Shown here in pieces: positions 62,069 to 64,000 of a DNA stretch of 64,000 bases. Positions within the stretch are counted from its first letter, which is position 1, and the number at the start of each line of letters is the position of its first letter. Source of the stretch: Bin80 sp965203305. GTDB lineage: Bacteria; Bacteroidota; Rhodothermia; Rhodothermales; Bin80. Made by a program: the position numbers and the translations under genes. The stretch lies in contig OZ241874.1 of the NCBI GenBank assembly GCA_965203305.1, positions 620,001 through 684,000 on the forward strand. Direction: 5' to 3'. The notes under the pieces were generated by a model that worked only from the letters and a program-made list of their open reading frames with translations, searched no databases and was not told the DNA's origin.

Positions 62069-63571
62069 ATGATGACCAGTCCTGCATCTACACAAGTGCC
62101 CCAGTGGTTCGGTCATCCACGAGGGCTGTCTACACTGTTCTTCACGGAGCTCTGGGAACGGTTCAGCTATTATGGCATGCGGGCCCTTCTGGTGCTCTTC
62201 ATGACAGCTGCGGCCGCGGAAGGAAATCCCGGGCTGGATTTCGGTGAGGGAAAGGCGGGGGCGATCTATGGCTTGTATACCTTTTTTGTATACGTTCTGG
62301 CCTTGCCGGGCGGATGGATTGCAGACAACATCTGGGGACAGCGAAAGGCGGTGTTTGTCGGGGGATGCATCATTGCTCTGGGACATTTTACGATGGCTGG
62401 TCCACTCATAGGCATACACGAACATTTCAGCTTTTTTACAGGGTTGATGTTCATTGCCATCGGAACGGGGCTGCTCAAGCCAAACGTAAGCACCATGGTT
62501 GGAGACCTGTACCCGGAGGGCGGAGCAAGGCGAGATGCAGGATTTTCCATCTTCTATACGGGGATCAATCTGGGAGCGTTTGCAGGTCCGCTCCTCACCG
62601 GGTGGCTTGGAGAGGGCTACAGCTGGCATTACGGATTTTCGCTGGCAGGTCTGGGCATGGTTCTGGGGCTGATTCAATACCGGCTGGGTGCAAGGCATCT
62701 TGGGGATGCGGGACTATTGAAGACAGGACAATCCGAAGACATTCTGAGGCAGAAAACACGCTTGACCTACATCGTGCTGGCTGTTTCGTTCGTGGCTTCT
62801 GCGGTAGCAGGTACAATACTTTTACAGATGCTCTCGCTGGAGAAACTTGCTGCATGGCTCGGATATGCGGTTATTGTGATTGCAGTGGTGTTTTTTGCCT
62901 ATCTCCTTGTTTTCACCAAGCACACTGGACTGGAAAAGAGGCGCATGATCGTCATTTTCTGGCTGTTTGTCCTGTCGGCCATTTTCTGGTCGGGATTCGA
63001 ACAGGCTGGTTCCTCTCTTAACTTGTTTGCCCGTGATTCTACTGACAGGATGCTGGGAGGCTGGGAATTGCCAGCCAGCTGGCTTCAGTCGGTTAATGCC
63101 ACCTTCATCATTATTCTTGCACCTGTATTTGGGTCTCTCTGGATCACTCTGGCGCGGCTTCAGCGAAATCCTTCCATTCCGGTCAAGTTTGCGATTGGGC
63201 TTCTGGGGCTGGCGGGAGGCTTTTTTGTGATTGCATGGGGTGCGGCCAATGCAGAGGATGGTTCTCTGGTCTCTCCGGCATGGCTGGTTGTCATGTATTT
63301 TCTTCACACGGTAGGAGAGTTAAGTCTGAGTCCTGTGGGCCTGTCGTCCATTACCAAGTTGGCACCTGCGGGGCGGGTGGGGCAGATGATGGGGGTATGG
63401 TTTATCGGGACGGCACTGGGGAATCTGTTTGCAGGACTCGTGGCGGGGCAACTGGAGACACTTGCGCCAGCTGATCTCTTTGGCAATGTTGCTCTGACAA
63501 TCGGAATTGCCGGGGGAGTCGCAATTCTGGTATTTCCCTTGGTCAAGCGTTTGATGGGAGAGGTTGACTGA
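62069..63571 (+). CDS. POT/PTR2 family proton-dependent oligopeptide transporter
   Basis: 500-aa inner-membrane permease with about 14 hydrophobic segments. FFTELWERFSYYGMRALLVLF (ExxERFxYY motif), GGWIADNIWGQRKAVFVGG, and later FSIFYTGINLGAFAGP, and ARDSTDRMLGG. Start at 62069 (MMTSPASTQV); the frame continues upstream over aspS but has no domain there. Divergent with aspS. Imports di- and tripeptides. Confidence 0.93.
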   Translation: MMTSPASTQVPQWFGHPRGLSTLFFTELWERFSYYGMRALLVLFMTAAAAEGNPGLDFGEGKAGAIYGLYTFFVYVLALPGGWIADNIWGQRKAVFVGGCIIALGHFTMAGPLIGIHEHFSFFTGLMFIAIGTGLLKPNVSTMVGDLYPEGGARRDAGFSIFYTGINLGAFAGPLLTGWLGEGYSWHYGFSLAGLGMVLGLIQYRLGARHLGDAGLLKTGQSEDILRQKTRLTYIVLAVSFVASAVAGTILLQMLSLEKLAAWLGYAVIVIAVVFFAYLLVFTKHTGLEKRRMIVIFWLFVLSAIFWSGFEQAGSSLNLFARDSTDRMLGGWELPASWLQSVNATFIIILAPVFGSLWITLARLQRNPSIPVKFAIGLLGLAGGFFVIAWGAANAEDGSLVSPAWLVVMYFLHTVGELSLSPVGLSSITKLAPAGRVGQMMGVWFIGTALGNLFAGLVAGQLETLAPADLFGNVALTIGIAGGVAILVFPLVKRLMGEVD

Positions 63572-63600
63572 GGGGCTTCTGCAAGCCCTATATCGGGGAA

Positions 63601-64000
63601 ATGGGAATAGAACCTTTGGGAATTTCGGAGTGGAACTGCCAGTCTTGTTCTTCGCTGGCGCATGTGGATGCCCGTATTGTGATTACGATGGATGCGGATC
63701 TGCAGGATGATCCCCGAGAGATTCCGTCTCTTGTGGCGGCCATTGATGAGGGACAGGATCTGGTCAGTGGCTGGAAACAGGTTCGCAAAGATCCTTGGAC
63801 CAAGACCCTTCCCAGCCGGTTTTTCAACCTGGTTACACGGATCGTGTCCGGCATTGCGCTGCACGATTTTAATTGTGGCTTGAAGGCTTATCGGCTTGAG
63901 GTAGTCAGATCCGTCAGGATTTATGGGGAGATGCACCGTTATCTTCCGCTGCTTGCAAAATGGGAGGGATTTACCCGTATTGGGGAGTGTCGGGTGAACC
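63601..64000 (+). CDS. Family 2 glycosyltransferase, 5'-truncated and cut by the right edge
   Basis: From about 63661 the frame reads HVDARIVITMDADLQDDP with the DXD-type metal site, then WKQVRKDPWTKTLPSRFFN and LHDFNCGLKAYRLEVVRS, as in polyprenyl-phosphate sugar transferases. The usual first 70-90 residues (VVIPVYNE, DDGSTDG) are missing: only 29 bp separate the POT stop from the first ATG (63601), and the residues before HVDARI do not fit the family. Probably a deletion remnant, or a frame disturbed near 63650. Continues beyond the window. Confidence 0.7.
   Translation, partial: MGIEPLGISEWNCQSCSSLAHVDARIVITMDADLQDDPREIPSLVAAIDEGQDLVSGWKQVRKDPWTKTLPSRFFNLVTRIVSGIALHDFNCGLKAYRLEVVRSVRIYGEMHRYLPLLAKWEGFTRIGECRVN

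Noticed and set aside
60101..62698. 865-aa frame for aspS
   Set aside because: Residues before the ATG at 61930 have no synthetase similarity and overlap the divergent POT gene.

Overview
The window looks like a chromosomal segment of a Gram-negative bacterium of the Bacteroidota/Rhodothermota (FCB) side of the tree. This is inferred from the folP-cdaA gene pair, a DUF4292-like lipoprotein, a Bacteroidota-type 170-aa conserved protein next to xseB, and several lipoprotein signals. Base composition is moderate, and gene density is high except in the accessory blocks.

Layout. 1-14 kb: start of gnd, a lipoprotein sulfatase, an azurin-like copper lipoprotein, an orphan EcoRI-type adenine methylase, an aroE-like/epimerase/HAD operon, a two-gene DUF488 cassette, a gntP-ilvD pair and an AlbA_2-type regulator with a 7-residue tandem repeat. 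14.2-16.4 kb: a GC-richer foreign-looking block (IS630 remnant, FAD oxidoreductase, truncated ORF) ending near tRNA-Asn. 16.9-27.7 kb: housekeeping genes (tRNA-Leu, lepA, signal peptidase I, L,D-transpeptidase, K+ channel, xseB, SDR, YjbQ-like protein, xseA, low-molecular-weight phosphatase).

27.7-49 kb is the accessory region. It holds a secreted repeat protein behind a G13 tract, an orphan nucleotidyltransferase-HsdS fusion, a decayed AbiE toxin-antitoxin locus, and four copies of a P-loop ATPase gene. The ATPases sit in cassettes bounded by 23-bp terminal inverted repeats (TIRs). Two cassettes have clear 8-bp target duplications, and no transposase lies inside any of them. One ATPase copy was interrupted by a second element that carries only TnpB; it also has inverted-repeat ends and an exact 8-bp duplication. 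Both element types begin GGGRCTTAT, so one trans-acting transposase may move both. Housekeeping genes between them are a HAD phosphatase, rfbB, lpdA, nadK and a redox operon (FAD oxidoreductase, membrane polyferredoxin, metallo-beta-lactamase-fold hydrolase).

49-64 kb is mostly core: hotdog thioesterase, queE, class IV aminotransferase, sulfotransferase-like protein, inositol-phosphatase-like protein, GH3-like protein, folP-cdaA-pcm, a degenerate GGDEF-like membrane protein, a tRNA pair, a pyrophosphatase-like gene, aspS, a POT peptide transporter and a 5'-truncated glycosyltransferase at the edge. The tRNA-Lys(UUU) in this stretch appears to be split by a 328-nt group I intron. The ATPase/TnpB cassette family and the tRNA intron are the two strongest unusual observations. 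All calls were made by reading the sequence; no searches were run.
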